Positions 1 to 7,434 of a DNA stretch of 8,659 nt are shown here, one piece after another. The first letter of the stretch is position 1; each line of letters opens with the position of its first letter. The notes below the pieces were generated by a model. The model saw only the letters and a program-made list of their open reading frames with translations. It did no database searches and was not told where the DNA came from. The DNA is from Burkholderiales bacterium (GTDB lineage Bacteria; Pseudomonadota; Gammaproteobacteria; Burkholderiales; Burkholderiaceae_E). The position numbers were made by a program, and so were the translations under genes. Location of the stretch: the NCBI GenBank assembly GCA_020348765.1, contig CP070753.1, forward strand, positions 705,533 through 714,191. The letters are read 5' to 3'.

Positions 1-65
1 CCCTCGTTCGGTTAGCCGTCCCGCGTTTCGGTTGCACCGGTCACTTCCGTCACTCGCGCCCTCGG

Positions 66-3000
66 ATGTACCCGGATGGCCTCGCCGTGGGGGGACCGCG
101 CCAGCCGGTGCTCGACGCGCCGCCGCAGCGCGCCGATGCGACCGACTGGCGCGTCGAATACCCGTTCGTGGTGCTGACCCCGGAGACCGAGCGCGAGGTC
201 GCGGACCTGGTCGCAGGCTGCGTCGAGCTCGGGCTGACGATCATCGCGCGCGGCGGCGGCACCGGCCACACCGGCGGCGTGGTTCCGCTCACGCCGATGG
301 CGGCCGTCGTCAACACCGAGAAACTGGAACGGATGGGTCCGGTCGAATCGGTCACGCTGCCGGGCCTGAGCCAGCCGGTGGCGACGGTGATGACCGAGTG
401 CGGCGTGGTCACGCGCCGCGTGACCGAGGCGGCCGAGGCCGCGGGCCTCGTGTTCGCAGTCGACCCGACCTCGCTCGACGCCTCGTGCATCGGCGGCAAC
501 ATCGCGATGAACGCCGGCGGCAAGAAGGCCGTGCTGTGGGGCACGGCGCTGGACAACCTGGCCTGGTGGCGAATGATCGACACCGAGGGCAACTGGCTCG
601 AGGTCGCGCGCATCGGGCACGACCTGGGCAAGATCCATGACGCACCGGTGGCGCGCTTCGAGCTCAGTTGGTATCGGCCGGGCCAGCTCGATGCGGCCGG
701 CGGCGGGATGCGCGGTGCGCCGATGCGCACCGAGACGCTCGAGATCGAGGGGGTGCGCTTTCGCAGGGCCGGGCTGGGCAAGGACGTCACGGACAAGTTC
801 CTCGCCGGCCTGCCCGGGGTGCAGAAGGAGGGCTGCGACGGGCTGATCACGGCCGCGCGCTGGGTGCTGCATCGCATGCCCGCGCACGTGCGCACCGTGT
901 GTCTGGAGTTCTTCGGCCAGTCGCGCGACGCGGTGCCTTCGATCGTCGAGATCAAGCGCTACCTGGACGGCAGGCCGCACGGCGCGATCCTCGCCGGCCT
1001 GGAACACCTGGACGAGCGCTACCTGCGTGCGGTCGGCTATGCCACCAAGAGCCGGCGCGGCGGCCTGCCCAAGATGGTGCTGATCGGCGACATCGTCGGT
1101 GACGACGACGACGGGGTGGCCCGCGCCACCTCCGAGGTGATCCGACTGGCCAATACGCGCTCGGGCGAGGGATTCGTCGCGGTGTCGGCCCAGGCGCGCA
1201 AGACGTTCTGGCTCGATCGCGCGCGTACCGCGGCCATCGCGCGCCACACCAATGCGTTCAAGATCAACGAGGACGTGGTGATCCCGCTCGAGCGGCTCGA
1301 CGCCTATGCAGACGGCATCGAGCGCATCAACATCGAGCTGTCCACGCGCAACAAGCTGCGGCTGCTGGACGCGCTCGAGCGGCTGTTCGCCGAGCCGCTG
1401 CCGCTCGCGGCCAGCGACGATCCGGAGCTCGCCCGGCTTCCGGCCGAGACCATCCTCGGCGACCGCGTGCGCGAGGCGCGCGAGCTGATCGGGCTGGCGC
1501 GGTCGCGCTGGTCGGCGCTGCTCGAGCACATCGACGAGCCGCTGGCCACCGTGCGCGGGCTGCTGCCACGGATCGGCCTGGCGCAGGCGCATCCCGCGCT
1601 CGATGCCCGGCTCGCGATCGAGCCCGAGGCGCGGCTGTTCCACCTGCTGCAGGACCGGACGATTCGCGTGTCCTGGAAGTCGGAGCTGCGCGCGCCGCTG
1701 GACCATGTGTTCTCGGGGTCGGTTTTTCGTCCGGTGCTCGAGGCCTGTGACCGGGTGCATGCACAGGTGCTGCGCGGGCGCGTGTTCGTCGCGCTGCACA
1801 TGCATGCCGGCGACGGCAACGTGCACACCAACATCCCGGTCAATTCCGACGACTACCGGATGCTGCAGGAGGCCAGCGCGGCGGTCGACCGCATCATGGC
1901 GCTCGCGCGCTCGCTGGGCGGCGTGATCTCGGGCGAGCACGGCATCGGCATCACCAAGCTGCAGTATCTCGAGCCGGCCGAGGTCGAGCCGTTCCGGCAG
2001 TACAAGGCGCGCATCGATCCGCAGGGTCGCTTCAATCGCGGCAAGCTGATGCCCGGCGGCGACCTGCGCAATGCGTACACGCCCAGCTTCGGGCTGATGG
2101 GCGCCGAGAGCCTGATCCTGCACGAATCGGAGATCGGCGCGATTTCGGACTCGGTCAAGGACTGCCTGCGTTGCGGCAAGTGCAAGCCGGTGTGCGCCAC
2201 GCACGTGCCGCGAGCGAACCTGCTCTACTCGCCGCGCAACAAGATCCTGGCCACGTCGCTGCTGATCGAGGCGTTCCTGTACGAGGAGCAGACCCGGCGC
2301 GGCATCTCGATCCGGCACTGGGACGAATTCGGCGATGTCGCCGACCATTGCACCGTGTGCCACAAGTGCGCCACGCCGTGCCCGGTCGACATCGACTTCG
2401 GCGACGTGTCGATGAACATGCGCGCGCTGCTGCTGCACATGGGGCGGCGTCGGTTCAACCCGGGCGCCGCGGCATCGATGCTGTTCCTGAACGCGACCGG
2501 GGCGCGAACGATCAACCTGGTGCGCAAGGTGATGATCGAATGGGGGTACCGGGCCCAGCGCGCCGCCAACGATCTGTTGTCACGGCCGGCGCGCGCGCAG
2601 ACGCGCCAGCCGCCGGCCACGGTCGGGCGTGCGCCGTTGCGTGCGCAGGTCGTCCACTTCGTCAACAAGAAGATGCCGGGCAACCTGCCCACGAAGACGG
2701 CGCGCGCGCTGCTCGACATCGAGGATGCGCGCTATGTGCCGATCATCCGCGATCCACGGGCCACGTCGATCGACTCCGAGGCCGTGTTCTACTTTCCGGG
2801 CTGCGGCTCCGAGCGGCTGTTCTCGCAGGTCGGGCTGGCGACGCAGGCCATGCTGTGGCGGGTCGGTGTGCAGACGGTGCTGCCGCCCGGCTACCTGTGC
2901 TGCGGCTACCCGCAGCGCGGGGCCGGCCAGCTCGACAAGGCCGAGAAGATGATCACCGACAACCGCGTGCTGTTGCACCGGGTCGCGAACACGCTGAACT

Positions 3001-3602
3001 ACCTGGACATCCGGACCGTCGTCGTCTCGTGCGGCACCTGCTACGACCAGCTGCAGTCCTACCAGTTCGACCGGATCTTCCCGGGCTGCCGCATCGTCGA
3101 CATCCACGAGTTCCTGCTGGAGAAGGGCGTGCGGCTCGAGGGTGTCGAGGGCGTGCGCTACATGTATCACGACCCCTGCCACAGCCCGATGAAGCAGCAG
3201 GACCCGCTGGTCACGGTCAATGCCCTGATGGGCAGCGCGAGCCAGGCGGTTCCGATCGAGAAGAACGACCGCTGCTGCGGCGAATCGGGCACGCTCGCGC
3301 TGGCGCGGCCGGACGTTTCGACCCAGGTGCGCTTCCGCAAGGAACAGGAGATGCGGCTGGGCGCCGAGCGGCTGCGCTCGATTCCGGCCGCGGCCGGCGC
3401 GCGGGCCGGTTTCGACGGCCGGGTCAAGGTGCTGACTTCCTGCCCGTCCTGCCTGCAGGGGCTGGCCCGCTTCGGCGAGGACACCGGTGTCGAGGCCGAC
3501 TACATCGTGGTCGAGATCGCGCGGCACGTGCTCGGCGAGCAGTGGCTCGGCGATTATGTCGAGCGTGCCAATGCGGGCGGCATCGAGCGGGTGCTGCTCT
3601 AG
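66..3602 (+). CDS. Fused FAD-linked oxidase / 4Fe-4S / CCG-domain dehydrogenase (DUF3683-type family), possibly 5'-partial
   Basis: Probable respiratory dehydrogenase of the glycolate/D-lactate type (GlcD plus GlcF fused in one chain), oxidising a 2-hydroxyacid-like substrate and passing electrons through Fe-S clusters towards quinone; the substrate is not known. Residues counted from the ATG: FAD-binding module about 25-200 with [11 protein letters not shown] (61-71) and [13 protein letters not shown] (133-145); FAD-oxidase C-terminal part with [10 protein letters not shown] (578-587) and SGEHGIG (622-628); 4Fe-4S motifs C700/C703/C706/C710 and C762/C765/C768/C772; two CCG units, C913-CC945/946-C989/C992 and C1038-CC1070/1071-C1126/C1129. 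All expected cysteines are present and there are no membrane segments. Betaproteobacterial relatives, as I remember them, have about 100-190 more N-terminal residues (DUF3683). The frame is open to base 3, so the gene may run off the left edge, but bases 3-65 have a TTA codon and many A/T third positions, unlike the gene, and no Shine-Dalgarno precedes the ATG. Family is secure; the start is not. Confidence 0.88.
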   Translation: MYPDGLAVGGPRQPVLDAPPQRADATDWRVEYPFVVLTPETEREVADLVAGCVELGLTIIARGGGTGHTGGVVPLTPMAAVVNTEKLERMGPVESVTLPGLSQPVATVMTECGVVTRRVTEAAEAAGLVFAVDPTSLDASCIGGNIAMNAGGKKAVLWGTALDNLAWWRMIDTEGNWLEVARIGHDLGKIHDAPVARFELSWYRPGQLDAAGGGMRGAPMRTETLEIEGVRFRRAGLGKDVTDKFLAGLPGVQKEGCDGLITAARWVLHRMPAHVRTVCLEFFGQSRDAVPSIVEIKRYLDGRPHGAILAGLEHLDERYLRAVGYATKSRRGGLPKMVLIGDIVGDDDDGVARATSEVIRLANTRSGEGFVAVSAQARKTFWLDRARTAAIARHTNAFKINEDVVIPLERLDAYADGIERINIELSTRNKLRLLDALERLFAEPLPLAASDDPELARLPAETILGDRVREARELIGLARSRWSALLEHIDEPLATVRGLLPRIGLAQAHPALDARLAIEPEARLFHLLQDRTIRVSWKSELRAPLDHVFSGSVFRPVLEACDRVHAQVLRGRVFVALHMHAGDGNVHTNIPVNSDDYRMLQEASAAVDRIMALARSLGGVISGEHGIGITKLQYLEPAEVEPFRQYKARIDPQGRFNRGKLMPGGDLRNAYTPSFGLMGAESLILHESEIGAISDSVKDCLRCGKCKPVCATHVPRANLLYSPRNKILATSLLIEAFLYEEQTRRGISIRHWDEFGDVADHCTVCHKCATPCPVDIDFGDVSMNMRALLLHMGRRRFNPGAAASMLFLNATGARTINLVRKVMIEWGYRAQRAANDLLSRPARAQTRQPPATVGRAPLRAQVVHFVNKKMPGNLPTKTARALLDIEDARYVPIIRDPRATSIDSEAVFYFPGCGSERLFSQVGLATQAMLWRVGVQTVLPPGYLCCGYPQRGAGQLDKAEKMITDNRVLLHRVANTLNYLDIRTVVVSCGTCYDQLQSYQFDRIFPGCRIVDIHEFLLEKGVRLEGVEGVRYMYHDPCHSPMKQQDPLVTVNALMGSASQAVPIEKNDRCCGESGTLALARPDVSTQVRFRKEQEMRLGAERLRSIPAAAGARAGFDGRVKVLTSCPSCLQGLARFGEDTGVEADYIVVEIARHVLGEQWLGDYVERANAGGIERVLL

Positions 3603-3608
3603 GGAGGG
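3603..3608 (+). promoter_or_regulatory. Strong Shine-Dalgarno that fixes a TTG start for the SDR gene
   Basis: GGAGGG begins directly after the TAG stop of the oxidoreductase and sits 7 bases before TTG 3616. No ATG or GTG in this frame lies near it; the nearest upstream ATGs are inside the preceding gene and would add residues that do not belong to the SDR fold. The site therefore decides the start. Confidence 0.8.
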
Positions 3609-3615
3609 AAGCGTC

Positions 3616-4383
3616 TTGTACCACGGATTCGATCTCGACGGCCGCGCGGCCGTCGTCACCGGCGGCAACGGCGGCATCGGTTTCGGCATGGCGCGCGCGC
3701 TGCTCGCCGCGGGCGCGCGCGTGGCCATCTGGGGCTCGAACGAGGCCGAGACCGTGGCTGCGCGCGACGCGCTCGCGGCCGCCGGCGGCACCGTCGAGGC
3801 CCTGGTCTGCGACGTCGGCGACGAGGCCGCCGTCGATGCGGCATTCGAGCGATCGGTCGCGCTGCTGGGCGAGGTGCACGCCTGCTTCGCCAATGCCGGC
3901 GTGTCGGAGCCGCCGACGCCGCTCGTGGACATGAGTTACGACGAGTTCCGGCGTGTGATTCGGGTCAATGTCGATGGGCTGTTCCTGACCTTTCGCGCGG
4001 CAGCGCGCCACATGGTCGGGCGCGGCGCAGGCGGCGTGCTGGTGGCGACGGCCAGCACGGCAGCGATCGAGGGTGCCGCCCGCAACAGCCACTACGGCGC
4101 GTCCAAGGGCGCCGTCACCTCGTACGTGCGCGCGCTGGCGGTCGAGCTCGCCCGCTACCGGATCCGTGTGAACGCGATCCTGCCCGGGTGGATCGAGACC
4201 GAGATGACCGCGCGTGCCGTGGCCGACGAGCGCTTCCGCTCCGCCGTGATGCCGCGCATCCCGGCGCGGCGCTGGGGTTCGATCGACGATTTCGGGGGCA
4301 TCGCGGTGTACCTGATGAGCGATGCGTCCTCGTACATGACCGGCGAGAGCGTCGTGATCGACGGCGGCTACACGAAGTTCTAG
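3616..4383 (+). CDS. Short-chain dehydrogenase/reductase (classical SDR, FabG/gluconate-dehydrogenase-like)
   Basis: NAD(P)-dependent cytoplasmic oxidoreductase of 255 residues, the usual length for a classical SDR. It interconverts an alcohol and a ketone; the substrate cannot be read from sequence. Visible motifs: TGGNGGIG (15-22) for dinucleotide binding, D66 in the CDVGD adenine-contact loop, NAG 93-95, N118 in RVNVDG, catalytic S147, Y160 and K164 (YGASK), PGWIETEM (190-197) and the C-terminal DGGY. The end of beta-strand 2 reads WGSNE, without the basic residue common in NADPH-preferring relatives, so cofactor preference is unclear. The start is TTG: it gives the normal SDR N-terminus (YHGFDLDGRAAVVTGG) and has an ideal ribosome binding site. 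Thirteen bases separate it from the upstream oxidoreductase stop, so the two are very likely one operon, perhaps acting on the same compound class (inference). A weak GC hairpin follows the stop. Confidence 0.93.
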   Translation: MYHGFDLDGRAAVVTGGNGGIGFGMARALLAAGARVAIWGSNEAETVAARDALAAAGGTVEALVCDVGDEAAVDAAFERSVALLGEVHACFANAGVSEPPTPLVDMSYDEFRRVIRVNVDGLFLTFRAAARHMVGRGAGGVLVATASTAAIEGAARNSHYGASKGAVTSYVRALAVELARYRIRVNAILPGWIETEMTARAVADERFRSAVMPRIPARRWGSIDDFGGIAVYLMSDASSYMTGESVVIDGGYTKF

Positions 4384-4390
4384 CACCACC

Positions 4391-4406
4391 GCCGCGCGGG
4401 CGCGGC
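4391..4406 (+). terminator. Possible weak terminator hairpin after the SDR gene (no U tract)
   Basis: GCCGCG-CGGG-CGCGGC is a perfect 6-bp stem with a 4-base loop, 7 bases after the SDR stop codon. No T run follows, so it does not fit a standard intrinsic terminator. It could stabilise the mRNA end, assist termination, or be chance in DNA this rich in G+C. Confidence 0.25.
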
Positions 4407-4471
4407 CACCCGGTCGCGGCTGCGGAGCCCGGCGCTCGTGCCGTGCCGGCGGCGCCGGCGCCGGCGCGCCG

Positions 4472-4513
4472 CCTTCGACGCGCCGCCTTCGACGCGCCGC
4501 CTTCGACGCGCCG
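4472..4513. repeat. Three perfect tandem copies of a 14-bp unit
   Basis: CCTTCGACGCGCCG is repeated without mismatch at 4472-4485, 4486-4499 and 4500-4513. It is preceded by two self-complementary GC stretches, GGCGCCGGCGCC (4451-4462) and CGGCGCGCCG (4462-4471). The unit length is not a multiple of three and no gene covers the site. The last copy ends 8 bases before a -10-like hexamer, so the array sits where the -35 or an operator would be. Confidence 0.9.
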
Positions 4514-4527
4514 GCACGTCGTAGAAT
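4501..4527 (+). promoter_or_regulatory. Putative sigma-70 promoter for the methyltransferase-HIT operon
   Basis: TAGAAT (4522-4527) matches the -10 consensus at five of six positions and stands out in otherwise GC-dominated DNA. No good -35 is present at 17 bp; the only TTGACA-like string is TTCGAC (4502-4507), inside the last 14-bp repeat and with a short 14-bp spacer. Transcription would start near 4534, giving a leader of about 93 bases before ATG 4627. The -10 is reasonable; the -35 is weak. Confidence 0.45.
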
Positions 4528-4615
4528 CGGATACCGGCGCTGCGTTTCGCACCGCGGCGTCCGGGGCGCGCTCCGGGTCAGCCAACCAAGTGGGTGCGGC
4601 CCGCGTACTCGCTCG

Positions 4616-4621
4616 AAGGGG
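4616..4621 (+). promoter_or_regulatory. Ribosome binding site choosing ATG 4627
   Basis: AAGGGG lies 5 bases before ATG 4627. An in-frame GTG at 4594 would add 11 residues but has no purine-rich site in front of it, so the downstream ATG is preferred. Confidence 0.65.
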
Positions 4622-4626
4622 AGCCG

Positions 4627-5313
4627 ATGGCCACATACGAGAGGATTTCGGAGGCGCCGCAGCGGCAGCCGCGCCGGACCCACCCGCTGGCATTCCTGAT
4701 CGGCTTCCTGCGCCGCCCGATGGAGGTCGCCTCCGTGATACCGAGCTCGCGCTTCCTCGAGCAGGCCATCGTTCGAGCGTGCAATGCGGCCCGCGCCGAC
4801 GTGATCGTCGAGCTCGGCCCGGGCACCGGCGGCACCACGCGCGCGCTGCTGGCGGCGCTTCCCGAACACGGCCGACTGCTGGCCATCGAACTCATCCCGG
4901 ACTTCGCCGCCATGCTGGGCGAGATCGAGGACAACCGGCTTCGCGTGCACTGCGGCTCGGCCGAGGACATCGGACTGGCGTTGGAGAAGGCCGGTCTGCC
5001 GGCGCCGGACGTCGTGGTCTCGGGGATCCCGTTCTCGACGATGCCACACGGCACCGGACAACGAATCGTCGGGGCGATTCGGGCGCAGCTCGCGCCCGGC
5101 GGCTGCTTCGTCGCCTACCAGGCGCGGGACGCGGTGGCACGGCTGGCCACGCCTGCGATGGGGCCGCCGCGCTCGGAGATGGCCTGGCTGAACATCCCGC
5201 CGATGCGCGTGTTCCGATGGGACAAGCCGGTACCGCAGCCGGCGGCACATGCGACCGCCGCGGCTGCGGCGTCGGAGGCGGTGCTCGAGGCGGCCAGCGG
5301 CACGCACGGCTGA
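4627..5313 (+). CDS. SAM-dependent methyltransferase, PmtA-like (phospholipid N-methyltransferase family)
   Basis: A 228-residue class I methyltransferase resembling COG3963 (PmtA), which in some bacteria methylates phosphatidylethanolamine towards phosphatidylcholine at the inner membrane surface. Seen: a basic N-terminus leading into an amphipathic stretch LAFLIGFLRRPMEVAS (21-36), the family-typical IPSSRFL (38-44), SAM motif I ELGPGTG (62-68), the acidic ribose contact E88 (LAIELIPDF), SGIPFSTMP (132-140) in the catalytic region, and NIPPMRVFRW (189-198) near the C-terminus. The last 25 residues are alanine-rich low complexity. There is no transmembrane helix. The motif-IV region also resembles the rRNA adenine dimethylase group, so the methyl acceptor is not proven. 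The next gene starts two bases after this stop, which indicates translational coupling. The family is clear; lipid as substrate is inference. Confidence 0.85.
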   Translation: MATYERISEAPQRQPRRTHPLAFLIGFLRRPMEVASVIPSSRFLEQAIVRACNAARADVIVELGPGTGGTTRALLAALPEHGRLLAIELIPDFAAMLGEIEDNRLRVHCGSAEDIGLALEKAGLPAPDVVVSGIPFSTMPHGTGQRIVGAIRAQLAPGGCFVAYQARDAVARLATPAMGPPRSEMAWLNIPPMRVFRWDKPVPQPAAHATAAAAASEAVLEAASGTHG

Positions 5314-5315
5314 AC

Positions 5316-5747
5316 GTGTCCGTCTGCGCGCTGTGCGCCGCAGACGGCGGCGCGGTGCTCTGGAGCGATGCGGTGCTGCGCGTGGTCCTGGTCGACGAGC
5401 CGGACTACCCCGGCTTCACACGGGTCATCTGGAACGCGCATGTGCGCGAGATGACCGACCTCGTGCCCGGTGACCGCGCACGCCTGATGCAGGCGGTCTG
5501 GGACGTCGAGGCCGTGCAGCGCCGGCTGCTGCGTCCGGACAAGGTCAACCTGGCCTCGCTCGGCAACCAGGTGCCGCACCTGCACTGGCACGTGATCCCG
5601 CGCTACGTCGACGACCGCCATTTCCCGGCGCCGGTCTGGGCCCAACCGAGGACCGGCGATGAGGCTGCCGCCCGGCGGCGACAGGCGGCCGCTCGTGCGC
5701 TGCTCGGCAGCTATCGCGAGGCGCTCGCGGCAAGATTGAAGCGCTAG
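5316..5747 (+). CDS. HIT-family (histidine triad) protein
   Basis: A 143-residue histidine triad protein, a cytoplasmic family of nucleotide hydrolases/transferases acting on nucleoside phosphoramidates and related nucleotides. The triad is H88-L-H90-W-H92 in VPHLHWHVIPR, followed by DDRHFP as in betaproteobacterial homologues. Other conserved blocks are RVVLVDEPDYPGF (22-34), VIWNAHVREM (37-46) and KVNLASLGN (76-84). An N-terminal C4-x2-C7 pair could bind zinc together with histidines, as in some HIT proteins (inference). The start is GTG 5316: it gives the short N-terminus typical of the family, and the frame upstream of it belongs to no recognisable domain. It lies two bases after the methyltransferase TGA and has no Shine-Dalgarno of its own beyond that gene's coding end, which suggests coupled translation. 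A 7-bp hairpin begins at its stop codon. The natural nucleotide substrate is unknown. Confidence 0.92.
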   Translation: MSVCALCAADGGAVLWSDAVLRVVLVDEPDYPGFTRVIWNAHVREMTDLVPGDRARLMQAVWDVEAVQRRLLRPDKVNLASLGNQVPHLHWHVIPRYVDDRHFPAPVWAQPRTGDEAAARRRQAAARALLGSYREALAARLKR

Positions 5748-5764
5748 CCGGTCTGTCGACCGGC
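5747..5764 (+). other. Perfect hairpin at the HIT stop codon, upstream of the unknown gene
   Basis: GCCGGTC-TGTC-GACCGGC is a perfect 7-bp stem with a 4-base loop; its first base is the last base of the HIT TAG. No T tract follows, and the next ATG is 17 bases beyond the stem. It may cause partial termination, RNA processing, or modulate initiation of the next gene. The structure is directly visible; its role is inference. Confidence 0.45.
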
Positions 5765-5781
5765 GCGAGTCGGGGCTGCGA

Positions 5782-7383
5782 ATGAGCGTCGGGACATCTG
5801 CCGAGTTGGTGCGCGTGCGCGATGCCGTCAGCGCGCGTCGCTGGGCGGCCCAGCTCGTGGACTGCGAACCGGGCCACCGGCTGGTCCTGATCGAGCGGCT
5901 GCTGCAGCAGCTCGGCCGCGCCGACATGCCGCCCGAGGCGATGCTCGAGGTCATGGAGCAGGCGCGGCGCTGGCACGTCGAGGCCCTGAATGAGACCCTC
6001 GGCGCGCTCAACGGTGCGCCGATCCCGTTGTCCCGCGACACGCTGGGCCAGTTCGGCCATGCCGGGCGCGGCCTGCGTGCGGCACGCAGCCTGTACCGAC
6101 AGATCTTCACGCTGCTCGTCGATGACGTGGTCGGCACCAACGGCAAGGTCGACGGCCCGCGCGAGCCGCTGTCGCCGCGGCTGGTGATGCCGCTGGCTCG
6201 GGCACTGGATCTGCAGTCGCGGCTGCTGGTGGCCTATCTGCGCGCCCGTCTCGAGGTGCCCGAGACGGAATGGGACGAGCTGTGCCGGCTGGGCGCAGAC
6301 GCGCGTGCCAGCGGTGCGCTCGACGAGCCGATCCCGGATCCGCGCGGCGCAGGTCGTCGCAGCTACACCTGCCGCGAGCTGTTCGTCTACCCGCTGCTGA
6401 TTCGGGCCGCCGAGACCGAGGAGCTCGACAATGAATCGGTCGCGTACGCGGTCCGGCTGGCGCGCCGACTGGCCGGTCGGGTCGGATTCCGCATCGACTG
6501 GACCGGGGTCACGCTGCAGAATCTGGGCGGGCCGGTGCTCGACCTGTCGCAGGAGCACCGGGTCAGGCTCGACACCCGCAAACTGCTGAAGGCGCTCGAG
6601 CGGCGCTGCGCCGAGCTCGGCGACGAGCAGGCGATCGACGAGAACCCGGCCCCGGGCCTGGGCGTCGAGGATGCGCGCGCCATGCTGCGCCGGCTGCAAT
6701 GGCACTGGTCGGCGGACTACAGCGAGCCGCGCGTGTTCGCGCCGCCGGCGCCATCGGCTCGCGTGTGCTTCGGTTGGGCGGGCGCCCCGGCGTCCGGTCC
6801 GGCCGAGCCCGAGGGGCGCGGCCTGCGCTACCAGTTCGGCTCGTGGCGGCGCGAGTCCACGCTCAAGCCGTCGTTCCTGCCGCACCATGCCGAGGCGCTG
6901 GGCCGGCAGCTGCAGCGCGCCGAGCCGCTGGCCTGGCTGACCCGCAGTGCCCGGCTCTGCTATTTCGAGCGCGAGAGCCCCGAGCCAAGGCTCGAGCTCG
7001 GAACGATCGCGATCGTGCATCCTGATGCGCAGGGTGGCGAGGCGCCCCAGAGGCCGATGCTTGGGGTCGTGCTTTCGCTGCGGCAGGCCACGGTCAGTAG
7101 CGCCAGACGCGAACCGGTGCACCATGTCGGCATCGCGCTCTGGCCCGACTCGCCGATGCCGGTGCAGGCATCGGTCGACCAGGGCTACGTCGAGGACGCC
7201 TTCCTGCTGCTTCCCGAAGACGGCAGCGACGCGCCGCGCAGCCTGCTGCTGCTGCGCCCGGGCGCACGCGGCGGAATGACCGTGACCCTGCGCGACCGCA
7301 ATGACGAGGGCGCGGTGCGTCTGGACCGGCTGCTCGAAGGCGGCACCCGGTTCGAGCGCTGGTCGGTGACCCTGCTGGACTGA
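5782..7383 (+). CDS. Uncharacterised 533-residue protein, helical N-terminal part and beta-rich C-terminal part
   Basis: I cannot assign a function. Residues 1-280 look mostly alpha-helical, with many leucine/arginine/alanine helices ([11 protein letters not shown] 34-44, [17 protein letters not shown] 97-113, [18 protein letters not shown] 153-170). A stretch at 310-350 rich in Pro/Ala/Gly contains YSEPRVF (313-319). The C-terminal 130 residues look beta-rich, with alternating hydrophobic strands (LGTIAIVHP 406-414, LGVVLSLRQ 427-435, HVGIALWP 448-455, SLLLLRPG 487-494) and the ending [17 protein letters not shown]. That layout and ending recall proteobacterial proteins annotated loosely as hypothetical, molecular chaperone or PilZ/c-di-GMP-binding-like, but I see no clear RxxxR plus DxSxxG motif, so PilZ is only a weak possibility. 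There is no signal peptide, membrane segment or catalytic motif. ATG 5782 has only a weak CGGGG upstream. Codon bias matches its neighbours, so it is a real, resident gene. Confidence 0.85.
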   Translation: MSVGTSAELVRVRDAVSARRWAAQLVDCEPGHRLVLIERLLQQLGRADMPPEAMLEVMEQARRWHVEALNETLGALNGAPIPLSRDTLGQFGHAGRGLRAARSLYRQIFTLLVDDVVGTNGKVDGPREPLSPRLVMPLARALDLQSRLLVAYLRARLEVPETEWDELCRLGADARASGALDEPIPDPRGAGRRSYTCRELFVYPLLIRAAETEELDNESVAYAVRLARRLAGRVGFRIDWTGVTLQNLGGPVLDLSQEHRVRLDTRKLLKALERRCAELGDEQAIDENPAPGLGVEDARAMLRRLQWHWSADYSEPRVFAPPAPSARVCFGWAGAPASGPAEPEGRGLRYQFGSWRRESTLKPSFLPHHAEALGRQLQRAEPLAWLTRSARLCYFERESPEPRLELGTIAIVHPDAQGGEAPQRPMLGVVLSLRQATVSSARREPVHHVGIALWPDSPMPVQASVDQGYVEDAFLLLPEDGSDAPRSLLLLRPGARGGMTVTLRDRNDEGAVRLDRLLEGGTRFERWSVTLLD

Positions 7384-7401
7384 GCGCCGACCGGTTTCGG
7401 C

Positions 7402-7407
7402 TACCAT
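7402..7407 (+). promoter_or_regulatory. Possible -10 element for DUF971-ubiE
   Basis: TACCAT follows the TAnnnT pattern in an A/T-richer patch of the 51-base gap before the DUF971 gene. The only -35-like string (TGGACT, 7376-7381) is about 20 bp away, which is too far. An internal promoter here is plausible but weakly supported. Confidence 0.25.
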
Positions 7408-7409
7408 CG

Positions 7410-7431
7410 GGTCCTCGAAGCGCGAGGAACC
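7410..7431 (+). promoter_or_regulatory. Hairpin enclosing the DUF971 Shine-Dalgarno
   Basis: TCCTCG (7412-7417) pairs perfectly with CGAGGA (7423-7428) across the 5-base loop AAGCG. Two more G-C pairs (7410-7411 with 7430-7431) close it around a bulged A7429. The ribosome binding site GAGGAA (7424-7429), 5 bases before ATG 7435, lies almost wholly in the 3' arm, so the folded RNA would hide it. The upstream gene stops at 7383, so its ribosomes may not open the stem fully. No folding energy was calculated. Confidence 0.5.
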
Positions 7432-7434
7432 ATC

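Noticed and set aside
40..54. Two GTCACT hexamers 9 bases apart near the left edge
   Set aside because: Too short and imperfect to be distinguished from chance, with no promoter or known operator around them.
12..2438. 808-codon open frame on the minus strand
   Set aside because: It is exactly antisense to the FAD/Fe-S dehydrogenase, has no recognisable domain, and is rich in Arg/Ala/Gln/His as expected from the complement of GC-biased codons.
2171..3934. 587-codon + strand open frame overlapping the dehydrogenase and SDR
   Set aside because: Out-of-phase shadow: the true frames here carry intact Fe-S and SDR motifs, while this one shows none.
4444..4471. GC palindromes as an intrinsic terminator
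   Set aside because: Self-complementary but built from simple GGC/GCC runs with no T tract; such strings are common in DNA this GC-rich.
3424..5307. 627-codon open frame on the minus strand
   Set aside because: Antisense to the SDR and methyltransferase, crosses the intergenic promoter region, and has shadow-type composition.
4188..5315. Upstream extension of the HIT reading frame as one long gene
   Set aside because: The frame runs through the SDR end, the tandem repeat and the methyltransferase in the wrong phase; only the part from GTG 5316 encodes a recognisable HIT protein.
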